A stretch of DNA of 64,000 bases from Haematobia irritans. Lineage: Eukaryota > Arthropoda > Insecta > Diptera > Muscidae. Location: NCBI RefSeq assembly GCF_050003625.1, contig NC_134397.1:222580537-222644536 (forward strand). Reading direction: 5' to 3'. The translations under genes and the position numbers were made by a program. Positions 34,262 to 45,359 of the stretch are shown here, one piece after another. The notes beneath the pieces were generated by a model. The model worked only from the letters and a program-made list of their open reading frames with translations. It was not told the DNA's origin and made no database searches. The stretch's first letter is position 1. Each line of letters begins with the position of its first letter.

Positions 34262-34812
34262 CCCCTATTGACTTTTCTCCGTTCACAGATGAGCTACGCC
34301 CATGGGGCTTTCACTGGGGGATTCTGCAAGGGTACAGCTACCTACGTATACCCACTTTAGTTCGTTGTCGTGGGGTGTAAATAGGGGAAAATCAGTGTTG
34401 AAAATAGTTGATATTCTAACAAATAGTCATTTTACCCCCATTGACTTTTCTCCGATCACAGATGAACTACGCCCATGGAGCTTTCACTGGGGGATACACC
34501 AAGGGTACAGTTACCTACGTATACCCTCTTTAATTCGTTGTCGTGGGTTGTAAATAGGCGAAAATCTGTGTTGAATTTTTTAATAAAATTGCTTAGCCCC
34601 CCTTTTAAAATTTTAATAAGCTACGGTTATGGAAATGCAACTGTAACTTTCTTCCCATTCTGGGCTTTTACTTATTTCAAAATTTAAAAGAAATTGTACT
34701 CATAATGCGTTCAAAAACGGACATCATAGTTGATTTGACCATCCCCTGATTGCTCCTCTCACAGATGACCTACGCCCATGGGCTTTTCACTGGGCCAAGA
34801 TATTCCGGTCCA
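34262..34812 (+). repeat. Direct repeats of about 173 bp
   Basis: Two adjacent units (about 34262-34434 and 34435-34607) share CAGATGAGCTACGCCCATGG, CTTTCACTGGGGGAT, TACCTACGTATACCC and TTCGTTGTCGTGGG. A third partial unit occurs at 34738-34796. They give repeated short open frames. Function unknown; they may be subterminal repeats of the element that continues to 35415. Confidence 0.7.
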
Positions 34813-34817
34813 TTTTC

Positions 34818-35415
34818 TGTATTCTCTGATGAGTGAGCTCTTTGCTTGCTATCATACACGTGCATGTGCTCATACTCATTTTGTTCTAACGGTATTCTTC
34901 GCATACTTCTTTTAGCTTTCGTACATATTCTCAGCGATGTGCGCGTAACCAGTCTTGTATTTTTGTTTTCATATCGAAAGCAGGCAACTATTTTCGCAAC
35001 AAAACAATTTGTTGAAAATTCAGAATATTTCTATTATTTCCTCTGTCAAGCATCTACAAACACATTTCAACAACAAATGCCTCATATACACACCCAGAGA
35101 AGGAATATGATCACCTCAAACATGTTTCAAGAGCAAAATGTTATTTTTGGATGGAGACCATGTAACGTGTTTGTCGCAAAAATGTTGTTTTCTCGGCAAA
35201 CATAATATGCTTTCCGAAAACAGATCCATAATTTCCGAGAAAATAACATGGTTGCAGCGAACATGTTACATGGTCACCATCCAAAAATAACATTTTGCTC
35301 TTGAAACATGTTTGAGGTGATCATATTCCTTCTCTGGGTGCAATAGACAAATTTGTTGAGCATCAGCAGATTTTACATACAAATAAAGTTGTTAGTATTT
35401 ATTTGCAGTTATTTT
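34818..35415 (-). mobile_element. Fragment of MITE M, interrupted by a foldback element
   Basis: Matches 44309-44690 in reverse (shared AGCTCTTTGCTTGCTATCAT, CGCGTAACCAGTCTTG, AAACAATTTGTTGAAAATTC). Bases 35091-35340 are absent in the other copy. The right edge carries the family end GCAGTTATTTTCTCTC, decayed. Confidence 0.65.
35091..35340. mobile_element. Foldback MITE with ~75-bp near-perfect inverted ends
   Basis: Starts CACCCAGAGAAGGAATATGA and ends with its reverse complement. I find a single mismatch over about 75 bp (GGAGACC versus GGTGACC). The centre holds a shorter palindrome around TTTTCTCGG/CCGAGAAAA. The homologous site near 44385-44400 is empty and differs only by loss of the element plus a CA dinucleotide, so a 2-bp target duplication is possible. 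A decayed relative of one end lies at 44925-44965. Confidence 0.85.
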
Positions 35416-37077
35416 CTCTCTAAAAAGGAGCTAAAAAATTATTTTTTTTTTTTTATAAAAAGTTCATAGTATAATTCTTATAAAAGCTCATTATGAACAA
35501 TTTATGAAAAAAAGTTCATAATGGACTTTTTCTAAAAGAAGTTCATAAGGGACGTTTTATAAAAAAAATCACACACAGATTTTTTTCGGATTCAATCGCG
35601 AAATTAATTCATCCTATTATTTTTTAATTGAAGTATGTTCAATCGCGAAAAGTATAATATCAATCACAGAATTAATAAGAAATAATAAATTTACTTGATT
35701 AAATAATTGATTGATATCTTCCAGGACTTTCAATTAATTTTTTAATTGGTGCAGTTAAAAATTTAATTGATTTTGGTTGGAAAACTCAATTAATTATTTA
35801 ACTGAAGCAATCAATCATTTATTGTATTACTGTTTATTCACTTATACTTATTTGTCCTTTAGTTGAAATAGTTGTATTATAATTTTACGAAAGCTTATGA
35901 GTTTTTGAATTATAATTATTGTTGGAGTTTTCTTTAAATTTGAGTTCAAATTTAATGAACCAATGAATAGTATGAAAGTATTTAATTTCGAATAAAATAT
36001 ACTAATTATTTTTCTTATTTGGAAATATATTTTTATTTAATTAAAATTTTAGTTGGATCATATTGATTAAAAAAAAATCATAGCGAACGTTTTTATATTT
36101 TCTATTAAAAACTTCATCATAAACATATTCATAATGTTCATAATAAGCTTTTTCACTAAAAGAATGTTTTTTTTTATAAAATATAAGATAAGAGTTCCAT
36201 ATATTCTACTCCATCCAATTAGCAAATATATCTCCTAGAAGGGATGTTCCCTTATAGAAATATTTATGGCAAAATACATGCCACAATACACATCACCATT
36301 TCCATTATGTAGTTCGAAACAAATGTGTACATATTCAACAATTATATAAGTGTAGTCATTCTTCGACTCATTGGAAACTTTAACATTTAAGAGACTTTTT
36401 ATAAGACTTTTGTGTGTTTTTTTTTTGTGGTAGCAGCTACACATATAGAAAGTTTTTGGATATTGCTAATTTAGGAAAACTATACACATAACAATCGGGC
36501 CAAGTCAATAACCTTAATTTTTTGCTCAAACGCATTCATTCAAGCAGAAATTCATGAAATCCACAAAACAATACCAGAAAACAAAACAAATCCTTTTGGA
36601 TAAAACTTTTATTATAGCACATCACATTTTCAAATATGTCTGTATATACGTACAATGATACATACTTCACGAATAATGTGTGTATGTATGTCGTCCTTTT
36701 TATTTCTTTCTTCGTATGGAATGTGATGTGGTGGAAACTAAAAGTAAAACTTTTGTTTTGTACAGTTTTTTAATATCCTTTTCAAATAATATCAACTAAC
36801 AACAACAACAACAATTATGATAAATAAAAGGGGAGCAATTCGTAGGATGCAAAACTATTTTTGTAATAAGGACAATAAGACGAATAACAACTACAATTAT
36901 GGGATGATATGGCAATATACATACACAGAGAGAAATTGTGATTGGTTTTACAATGTGCTACTACATATGAAACCTATTTAAGCGGAATGAAAATGTGGCA
37001 ATCATAAGGTGAAAGTCCCAGTTCCGATATTGCGGGGTGACCCATATGTAAAGAAGTAAAATAAAGCATATTTTTTG
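35416..37077. other. No gene; AT-rich with MITE D fragment
   Basis: Contains GTTCATAATGAAC-type units (35445-35560, 36085-36160), a fragment of the AATTAATTTTTTAATTG family (35565-35830), and CAACAACAACAACAATTATG near 36799. No coding or RNA signals. Confidence 0.45.
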
Positions 37078-37857
37078 TATACCCTCCACCATAGGATGGG
37101 GGTATATTAACTTTGTCATTCCGTTTGTAACGCATCGAAATATTGCTCTAAGACCCCGTAAAGTATATATATTCAGGGTCGTGGTGAAATTCTGAGTCGA
37201 TCTGAGCATGTCCGTCCGTCTGTTGAAATCACGCTAACTTCCGAACGAAACAAGCTATCGACTTGAAACTTAGCACAAGTAGTTGTTATTGATGTAGGTC
37301 GGATGGTATTGCAAATGAGCCATATCTGTCCACTTTTACGTATAGTCCCCATATAAACGGACACCCAAATTTGGCTTGCGAATCCTCTAAGAGAAGCAAA
37401 TTTCAACCGATCCGGCTGAAATTTGGTACATGGTGTTAGTATATGGTCTCTAACAACCATGCAAAAATTGGTCCACATCTGTCCATAATTATATATAGCC
37501 CCCATATAAACCGATCCCCCGATATGGCTTGCGGAGCCTCTACACGCAAAAAAATAATTCTTTCCTCCCAAACGAAATTTTAGACAAACAAAGTTCGTTT
37601 CTCATTTGCTTTTCGTTGAAAGGAAGTGTATTTGGAAGAAAAGTATATACTTTTTGTGATAAACGTTTATTCTTTTCCAGGATGTAAAAGCAATTTCATA
37701 AAGACTAAATCAAAAAATTTTTTTTCTGGTTAATTGCATTTTCCCTCACATCTTTCTCACTTCCACAAAGTTTTTTAGTTCTTAACACCTTTTTCTGTAA
37801 TACAATGTAGAAGAAATTATACGATTTTATAAATTTTTAAGTTTTTTTTTTACCTTT

Positions 37858-37926
37858 CGCCTGGACTGAGAATCGAACCGCGGACCATGCACTTTGTAAG
37901 CCATCACACTAACCACTGAGCTACGT
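37858..37926 (-). other. tRNA-like pol III promoter module, leftward, canonical A box
   Basis: Minus-strand A box TAGCTCAGTGG (37913-37923) is identical to the canonical tRNA form, and the B box is GGTTCGATTCT (37869-37879). The anticodon stem does not pair, so it is a derived module and not a working tRNA gene. Confidence 0.65.
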
Positions 37927-38047
37927 AGCTGTTATTGTCATCAATAGCTAATTATCCATATAAGTTATATTAATATAGCATAGCTTGCGGCGCCCACGAG
38001 CCGATTAAACAAAGTTTATTTAACAGAAAAATGCATTTAGTTTGGGA

Positions 38048-38116
38048 CCGTGGAGCAGTGGTTGCTACGTCGGACTTGCATGCCAAGGGTCGTGGGTTCG
38101 ATCCCTGCTTCGACCA
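38048..38116 (+). other. tRNA-like pol III promoter module, rightward, perfect B box
   Basis: A box TGGAGCAGTGG (38051-38061) and B box GGTTCGATCCC (38095-38105), followed by CTGCTTCGACCAAAG and a T run at 38119-38129 suited to pol III termination. Similar to the SINE head. Confidence 0.65.
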
Positions 38117-39721
38117 AAGTTTTTTTTTTTTACATATATTCCAGATATGGTCGGAAGATTCCGAAAAAATTTTCAACATTACATTCTACTATATTAAATT
38201 TTTACTATGAACTGTAAAATGTGTCTTATTAAAGACCTAAAGTCAGAAAAGAACAGTGTTTGATATAAACGAAATGGACTGTGTTGTTGGTTCAAAAATA
38301 ACTCTTTTTATTGAAAAAATAAAAATTGTGTAACAAACGAATTTTTTGGTGATAAAAGTGTATACTTTTCGAAGCAATTCAAAAAACTCTAACAAAAGAA
38401 AAACGTTTTCGGTACACGTTTTCCAAACGTTTTTTTTCTTTGCGTGTAAGAGAAGCAAATTTCATCCGATCCGGCTGAAATTTGGTACATGGTGTTAGTA
38501 TATGGTCTTTAACAACCATGCAAAAATTGGTCCACATCGGTCCATAATTATATATAGCCCCCATATAAACCGATCCCCCGATTTGGCTTGCGGAACCTCT
38601 AAGAGAAGCAAATTTCATCTGATCCGGATGAAATTTGGTACATAGTGTTAATATATGGTCTCTAATGACCATGCAAAAATTGGTCCACATCGGTCCATAA
38701 TTATATATAGCCCCCATATAAACCGATCACCAGATTTGACCTGGCCATATCGGTCCACTTTTACATATAGCCCCCATATAAACTGACCCCCAAATTTGGC
38801 TTGCAAATCCTCTAAGAGAAGCAAATTTCATCCGGAGCCTCTTGGAAGACCAAAAATCATCTGCTTCAGTTGAAATTTGGTACGTGGTGTTAATATATGG
38901 CCTCAAACACCCATGCAAAAATTGTTCGAAATCGGTCCATAATTATATATAACCCTATAAAAACCGATCCCCAGATTTGACCTCCGGAGCCTCTTGGAAG
39001 AGCAAAATTCATCCGATTCGATTGAAATTTGGTACGTGAAGTTAGTATATGGTATCCAACAATTGGTTCATATCAGTCCATAATTATATATAGCCCCCAT
39101 ATAAACCGATACCCAGAGTTGACCTCCGGTGCCTTTTGGAGAAGCAAAATTCATCCGATCTGGTTGAAATTTGTTACGTGGTGGTATTATATGGTATTTA
39201 ACAATTATGCTAAAAGTGGTCCATATCAGTCCATAATCATATATAGCCCGCATATAAACCGATCCCGAGATTTGGTTTTGGAGGCCCTTGGAGGGGCAAA
39301 TTTCATCCGAGTCAGTTGCAATTTGGTACATTGTGCTAGTATATATGCCTACCTTGGTCCATAGCGGTCTACTGTTATATATAGCCATCAGATAAATCAT
39401 ATAAACCATATCAAGTTTATAATTGTATATAGCCCCCATATAAGCGACACTCAAATTTCAATTCTGGCTCTCTACGTACCGTGCAAAAGTCCATGTCGAT
39501 TCGTAATTATTTGTAGACTTACCTATACATAACTTTTTTGTCTAATATATACCGCGTATGAACTAACTTATAATGTAGAAAACCATATTAAGAAGTTTTA
39601 AGATACTGCAACCGAAGTAATTCGATTGTGGATGACAGTCTTTCGTAGAAGTTTCTACGCAATCCATGGTGGAGGGTACATAAGATTCGGCCTGGCCGAA
39701 CTTACGGCCGTATATACTTGT

Positions 39722-40799
39722 TTTTTTTTTTTTTTTTTTAATTTTTTATCTAGTATCATAAAAGTACAAAAGTGTCAAATTTATCAACCCTGTAGTAGAC
39801 CGTTTGACTACATCAAAAAATTCCCACTGATATATTTGCATATTTTCAGGCGCTCATATGTAATTCAAAGTCTCTAACTGTACTACTACTATTTTTATTT
39901 TCTCTCACTTATTTTACTTCGATTTATTACATCTGAATATTTTTTTATATGTATGTCAAAACGCAAACGAGAGAGAGAGAGAGAGAGCGAAGCAATACCA
40001 AAATATCAGTAATAACAAAAGTATCAACAACTATAGTAACAAATAACATACACAATACCACTAGACATGACAACAGCAACAACAACCATAATAATATTGG
40101 CTACTATTAGAGCAATAACAATAATGACTTACAAAAAGAGAATACCCATTAGGGTAGCGTGGGTGGTTGGTAAAAGGACCCAAAATGTATGTATATAGAC
40201 CTCCTTAGGGCTGAATTCTGGGAAATATAGCTTGCAAATATAAGCAACATCATTGTTGACAACTTGTCCATCGTGGGTATCTAATTGGAATTTATTTTTC
40301 ATGCTGATATCGAATTAGATTTAATGATGCATCTAAGAAAACAAGTACATCGAAATGATTTCATACATTATTCTTTGAAATATAGTTGAAATCAAATTTT
40401 TCTCAAAGGTTGGAACTAATTTCAAACACAATCATTTGAAATTGTGCTGAGTTCAAATATATTTCTACAGTAATTTTTAACAATATTGATGTCGAGTGAA
40501 AAGTATTCTTGTGTTAAACTTCGGTCAGACCTTTCGCTGCCCTTTTAGTGCCCTTTTTAAAGTAGCCAAGTACTGAGTAGCAGCGGATGAACGGAAATAT
40601 GTATTTTGCAGCACTTTGTAAAATTATCGAGGGGAAATTTTTGCAATTTATGAAAATTAATGACATGACAACTGGACAAATAATATGCAAAATACCCACA
40701 GGGTACGTCCAATGAAGAAGGACATAGTGGTCGGGAAATGACAGTGATTGGTTAAACAACAATTAATTATTATTCTCATTATCGAATAGATACTATGAA
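39722..40799. other. No gene; simple repeats
   Basis: Contains a T run (39719-39739), GAGAGAGAGAGAGAGAG at 39970-39987 and CAACAGCAACAACAACC at 40069-40085. Open frames near 40514-40854 on the minus strand are unremarkable. Confidence 0.4.
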
Positions 40800-42062
40800 T
40801 ACTCCACCATAGGATGGGGGGTATATCAACTTTGTCATTCCGTTTGTAACACATCGAAATATTGCTCTAAGACCCCATAATGTATATATATTCTGGGTCG
40901 TGGTGAAATTCTGAGTCGATCTAAGCATGTCCGTCCGTCCGTCCGTCCGTCCGTCTGTTGAAATCACGCTAACTTCCGAACGAAACAAGCTATCGACTTG
41001 AAACTTGGCACAATTAGTTATTATGGATGTAGGTCGGACGGTATTGAAAATGGGCCATATCGGTCCACTTTTACGTATAGCCCCCATATAAAGGGACCCT
41101 CAGATTTGGCTTGTGGAGCCTCTAACAGAAGTATTTTTCATCCGATCCGGCTGAAATTTGGTACATGGTGTTGGTATATGGTCTCTAACAACCATGCAAA
41201 AATTGGTACATATCGGTCCATAATTATATATAGCCCCCATATAAACCAATCCCCCGATTTGGCTTGCAGAGCTTCTAAGAGCAACAATTTTTATCCGATC
41301 CAGCTGAAATTTGGTACGTGGTGTAAGTATATGGTCTCTAACAACCATGCAAAAATTGGTCCATATCGGTCCACTTTTACGTATAGCCCCCATATAAACG
41401 GGCCCCCAAATGTGGCTTGCGAGGCCTCTAAGAGAAGTAAATTTCTTCCGATCCGGCTGAAATTTTGTACATGGTGTTAGTATATGGTCTCTAATAACCA
41501 CGCAAAAATTGGTCCATATCGGTCCATAATTATATATAGCCCCCATATAAACCGATCACCAGATTTGACCTCCGGAGCCTCTTGGAAGACCAAAATTCAT
41601 CTGATTCAGTTGAAATTTGGTACGTGATGTTAATATATGGCCTCACACACCCATGCAAAAATTGGTCGATATCGGTCCATAACTATATATACAGCCCCAT
41701 ATAAACCGATCCCCAGATTTGACCTCCGGAGCACCTTGGAAGAGCAAAATTCTTCCCATTCGGTTGAAATTTGGTACGTGATGTTAGTATAGGGTATCCA
41801 ACAACCATGCAGGAATTGGTTCCTATCAGTCCATAATAATATATAGCTCCCATATAAACCGATCCCCAGATTTGAACTCCGGTGCTTTTGGAGAAGCAAA
41901 ATTCATCCGATCTGGTTGAAATTTGGTACGTGGTGGTAGTATATGATATTTAACAACCATGTGAGTTGAAATGTGTGGATGACAGTCTTTCGTTTCTACG
42001 CAATCCATGGTGGAGTGTACATAAGATTCGGCCTGGCCGAACTTACGGCCGTATATACTTGT
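40800..42062 (+). mobile_element. INE-1-like element, family A, copy 3, internally deleted
   Basis: Head slightly truncated (ACTCCACCATAGGATGGGGG), GTCCGTCCGTCCGTCCGTCC microsatellite near 40929, several ~153-bp units, then a junction near 41960 jumping to the 3' end block (CAATCCATGGTGGAGTGTAC, hairpin, CTTGTT). The 148-160-codon frames on either strand are unit-repeat artefacts. Confidence 0.8.
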
Positions 42063-42127
42063 TTTGACTTTAATGTACTGAACAGCAACAAAAAATAAAT
42101 TATTTTAACATCGAAAATTTTTGTAAA

Positions 42128-42355
42128 TACCATTAAAACTAGTAAGGAAAGTCTACAGTCGGGCGGTGCCGATTATATTATACCCTTCACCACTTTCTCA
42201 GAAAATGTGATACTATATCAAAATTCTTCAACTTTGTTGGAAGTTATATGAAAATTTATTATCCTATTCCCATATATTTAAATCTGAACCGATTTGGGCA
42301 AAATTTTTACACTTCACGAAAATTTCTAGCCCTAAAAATAAAATTGGATAATGCC
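42128..42355 (-). mobile_element. INE-1-like element, family C, 3' fragment
   Basis: Begins AAACTAGTAAGGAAAGTCTA, then hairpin-forming GTCGGGCGGTGCCGAT and TATTATACCCTTCACCAC, the 3' end also seen at 61978-62030. Ends where a family A fragment begins. Confidence 0.65.
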
Positions 42356-42366
42356 TTGGGGGAGCA

Positions 42367-42662
42367 TAATTCTTCGGTCAGGCCGAATCTTATGTACCCT
42401 CCACCATCCACAATTAAATTACTTGGGTGCGGCCGATTAAAATGCATCTTAAAACTTCTTAACATCATCTTCTAAATTGTAAGTTAGTTCATGCGGGATA
42501 TTTAGCAGACAAAAAAACAGGTCGATTAAATACGTATATATTCAGTTCTTGACCGGTATATATAGGGAAGAAATAATTACGAACCGATATGAACTAATTA
42601 TAGAGCCAGAATTGAAATATGGGGGTCGCTTTGTATGGGGGCTATATACCATTATGAACACG
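42367..42662 (-). mobile_element. INE-1-like element, family A, 3' fragment in reverse
   Basis: Reverse of the family A tail: TCGGTCAGGCCGAATCTTAT, GTACCCTCCACCATCCA, AACTTCTTAACATCATCTTC, then one unit fragment (ATGGGGGCTATATACCATTA). Confidence 0.7.
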
Positions 42663-42671
42663 AGTCTACCA

Positions 42672-42718
42672 AAAAAAGGCTTTAGATTTGACAAAAATGT
42701 CAAATCTAAAGCCTTTTT
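42672..42718. repeat. Perfect short hairpin, ~21-bp stem
   Basis: AAAAAAGGCTTTAGATTTGAC pairs exactly with its downstream complement across a loop of about 5-6 bases. It lies in a reversed family A fragment. The size resembles a short hairpin precursor, but I see no wider pri-miRNA structure. Confidence 0.8.
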
Positions 42719-43069
42719 TGTTGCAATTTTTCAAAAGAGCTTTTATGATTTATCAGGAGATATATACGAATAAGATTAAGGTTGGCGGTTCTTACAACGA
42801 AGTGGGCTAGATCTCACCACAGACAAATTTGAATCGGGAACATATCGATTATTTTGTACAACTTTCTAAAGAAAATTTCTTTCAATGAAAAGAAAACTTC
42901 GTTCGTCTAAAATTTCTTTCCTCAGAAAAGAAAAATCTTCTTTCACTGTATGGCGATTTACAGCTAGATGGCGCCCTAAATAATGTCTTTATTTTCAAGA
43001 AGCCTTATATTTGGCCCATGAGGGAAGGTCAAAACCTTTGGCTTCAAGCAAACTTCGTTTTTTTTAGTG

Positions 43070-44308
43070 TATTTGGTTAAATAAAATCATGTTAACATAT
43101 GATTTCAACAAAACTCATACCAAACGGAAACCAATTTATTTACATTTCAACAAACATTGATTTAATTTAAATTTTGAATCACCCTGTTATTAACTATTTA
43201 TACAAAAATAATACTAACAAGAGCATTAACTAAACGATGGTAATAACATAACAAAATTGCCATAGAATAGTCAACGAGAAAATTAAACGTTTTTTCAAAA
43301 CCATGTTAATATTTAAATGGTCGGTCATGTTGTAATAAATGGACAAATAGGCAATAACTGAATGTTATAGGAGAGGACGGCTGCATATGACATGGAAATG
43401 AATGGAAGCTCCTACTGCATATATAAAAAAAAAATAGAATTTTCTCTTTGGTTGAGCAATTAAATACAAAATTGTACAAAATTCTAAAATGTACTTCAAA
43501 ATAACCATTTGAAATTGTTCCAGGGCGAGAGGGTTAGAAAGTTTTCAACTTGATGGCATCAGTGGCAATCATTTGCAGCAGTTTCAAAATTCATTTGCAT
43601 ATTAAATATGCAAATTATAATATCCGAAATTAATTTAAATGTGCTGCCAACAACAAAGAATAATTTCAAAGGGATCTGCATGGGTGGGTGGGGGTTGGTG
43701 TTTGGGTTATGATGGTCCTTTATTGTGAAATTTCTGAATATGATTTTTTCACTCGACAATGGTAAAATTTAATTGCCATGTCCTTGTGGTCTTTAAAAGC
43801 TTTTTTTTTTCAATATTATATAAAGTATTTGCCTTTTGAACCGTTTAATTTACTTAAATATAACCTTAATCCTTTGTAACGTTTTTGTTCTTTTTTAATC
43901 TGGATATTACGGATTTTTTTTTTGTCTCTGATCAAAGAATCCACTTGTGTTAATACTTAAAACTCAAATCTCATCAAAGGCCTATGGTGATTTTAATTTC
44001 TGGCATGATTTGTTTTTTTTTCTGTTCAATTATGTTTTTATTTTTCATAAAAGTCCGCTTGCAAGCTCTTTTTGAAACGCACAAAACAAAAAAAAAAAAA
44101 AAACAAATGTATTGAAAAATTAATTTCATAATATTTGTTGGCTTCCATTTTACATAGTAAATGAACGAGGAGATATGGCACGATAAAAACGTGATGTGGC
44201 ATAAAATGCTTATGAAACTAATTAATTGTATTAATACGTTCATATTTACACATGGATATTGTAGTTAATAGGGTGTCACGATGGACACACAATAAACTTT
44301 TATATATA
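43070..44308. other. No gene; AT-rich interval
   Basis: No coding, RNA or bounded repeat signals. GGGTGGGTGGGGGTTGG at 43683-43699 is a small G-rich patch. A run of A at 44088-44103. Confidence 0.4.
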
Positions 44309-45322
44309 CACACAAAAAAATAACTGCAAATAAATATTAACAACTTTATTTGTATGTAAAATCTGCTGATGCTCAACAAATTTGTCTATTGAATATGAGG
44401 CATTTGTTGTTGAAATGTATTTGTAGATGCTTGACAGAGGAAATAATAGAAATATTCTGAATTTTCAACAAATTGTTTTGTTGCGAAAATAGTTGACTCT
44501 ATCGACATGAAAACAAAAACAAAAATACAAGACTGGTTACGCGCACATCGCTGAGAATATGTACGAAAGCTAAAAGAAGTATGCGAAGAATACCGTTAGA
44601 ACAAAATGAGTATGAGCACATACACGTGTATGATAGCAAGCAAAGAGCTCATTCATCAGAGAATACAGAAAAGCATCTATAAATGTCTGTGAAAAATTTA
44701 TATTTCTCAATTTGGTAGTTTCTTATATGTTTGTTGTATTAGATAATTAATAAAACCATATTAATATCGGGATTGGAGTTATTACAATTCTAATTAACTA
44801 GAATATATCACTGGGCAAAAAGTTGTCAAAATGCTTGCTAGACCCTGGAATACACACATTTAAAATGGTCATACATTTACAAAACTGAGTATAGGATTTT
44901 CGACACAAAAATGTTACATGTTCCCCGTCCAAAAATAGCATTTTGATCATATTCCTTCTCTGTTTTTTTTGTCAATACACCAATTTTTTGTCAATACACC
45001 AATAAATTTGTTACAGGTCATTGATAGACTCCAACAAACCACACACAAATTTTTTCGTTCAAATTCAAAAATATTTGTTGAGGATTAAACATAACGTTCA
45101 ACAACAAATATTTTGTACTGTTGGATGCTCAACAAATTACTTACAAATTATGTTATTGAGAACACAAATTATTTGTTGCCTTCTGATGGTAACGATTGAT
45201 AACAACTTTTTTGTAATAATGGTTATAAAAAGTACAAATTAGTTTGTTGCAGGAAAATTAACAAATTTTGTTATTGGTTTTCCAACAAAATTTATTGGTT
45301 CTCAAACTTATTTTTATCTGTG
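44309..45322. mobile_element. TA-flanked MITE M, complete copy
   Basis: Ends CACACAAAAAAATAACTGC and, reversed from the right, CACAGATAAAAATAAG; TA on both sides (44307-44308, 45323-45324). The left 380 bp match 34818-35415 in reverse. The right part is rich in CAACAAATTTGTTG-type inverted motifs. A decayed fragment of the foldback element (35091-35340) lies at 44925-44965. No coding capacity. Confidence 0.65.
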
Positions 45323-45359
45323 TATATTTTAGGAGTCACCACCAGTGCGAGAGGAATAG

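Larger units (their letters stand above)
37543..38446. mobile_element. TA-flanked element with paired tRNA-like modules, copy 2 (exact ends)
   Basis: Inserted in the unit sequence CCTCTAAGAG, now CCTC-TA-[element]-TA-AGAG; the unit at 38594-38606 supplies the empty site. Ends are CACGCAAAAAAA and, reversed from the right, CACGCAAAGAAA. Inside, the minus module (37858-37926) and plus module (38048-38116) diverge, about 120 bp apart. Flanking blocks around each are shared with 8925-10717. No transposase. This copy fixes the boundaries of the family. Confidence 0.85.
37078..39721 (+). mobile_element. INE-1-like element, family A, copy 2, MITE inserted
   Basis: Complete head (TATACCCTCCACCATAGGAT, GTCCGTCCGTCTGTTG microsatellite) and complete 3' end (CATGGTGGAGGGTACATAAG, hairpin GGCCTGGCCGAA, CTTGTT). 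Internal ~153-bp units give open frames up to about 130 codons on both strands which are not genes. A 904-bp TA-flanked element sits between two bases of a unit (37543-38446). Confidence 0.82.

Noticed and set aside
40998..41546. Opposed frames of 160 (+) and 148 (-) codons
   Set aside because: Both read the same family A unit repeats in opposite directions. Symmetry and periodicity show they are not genes.
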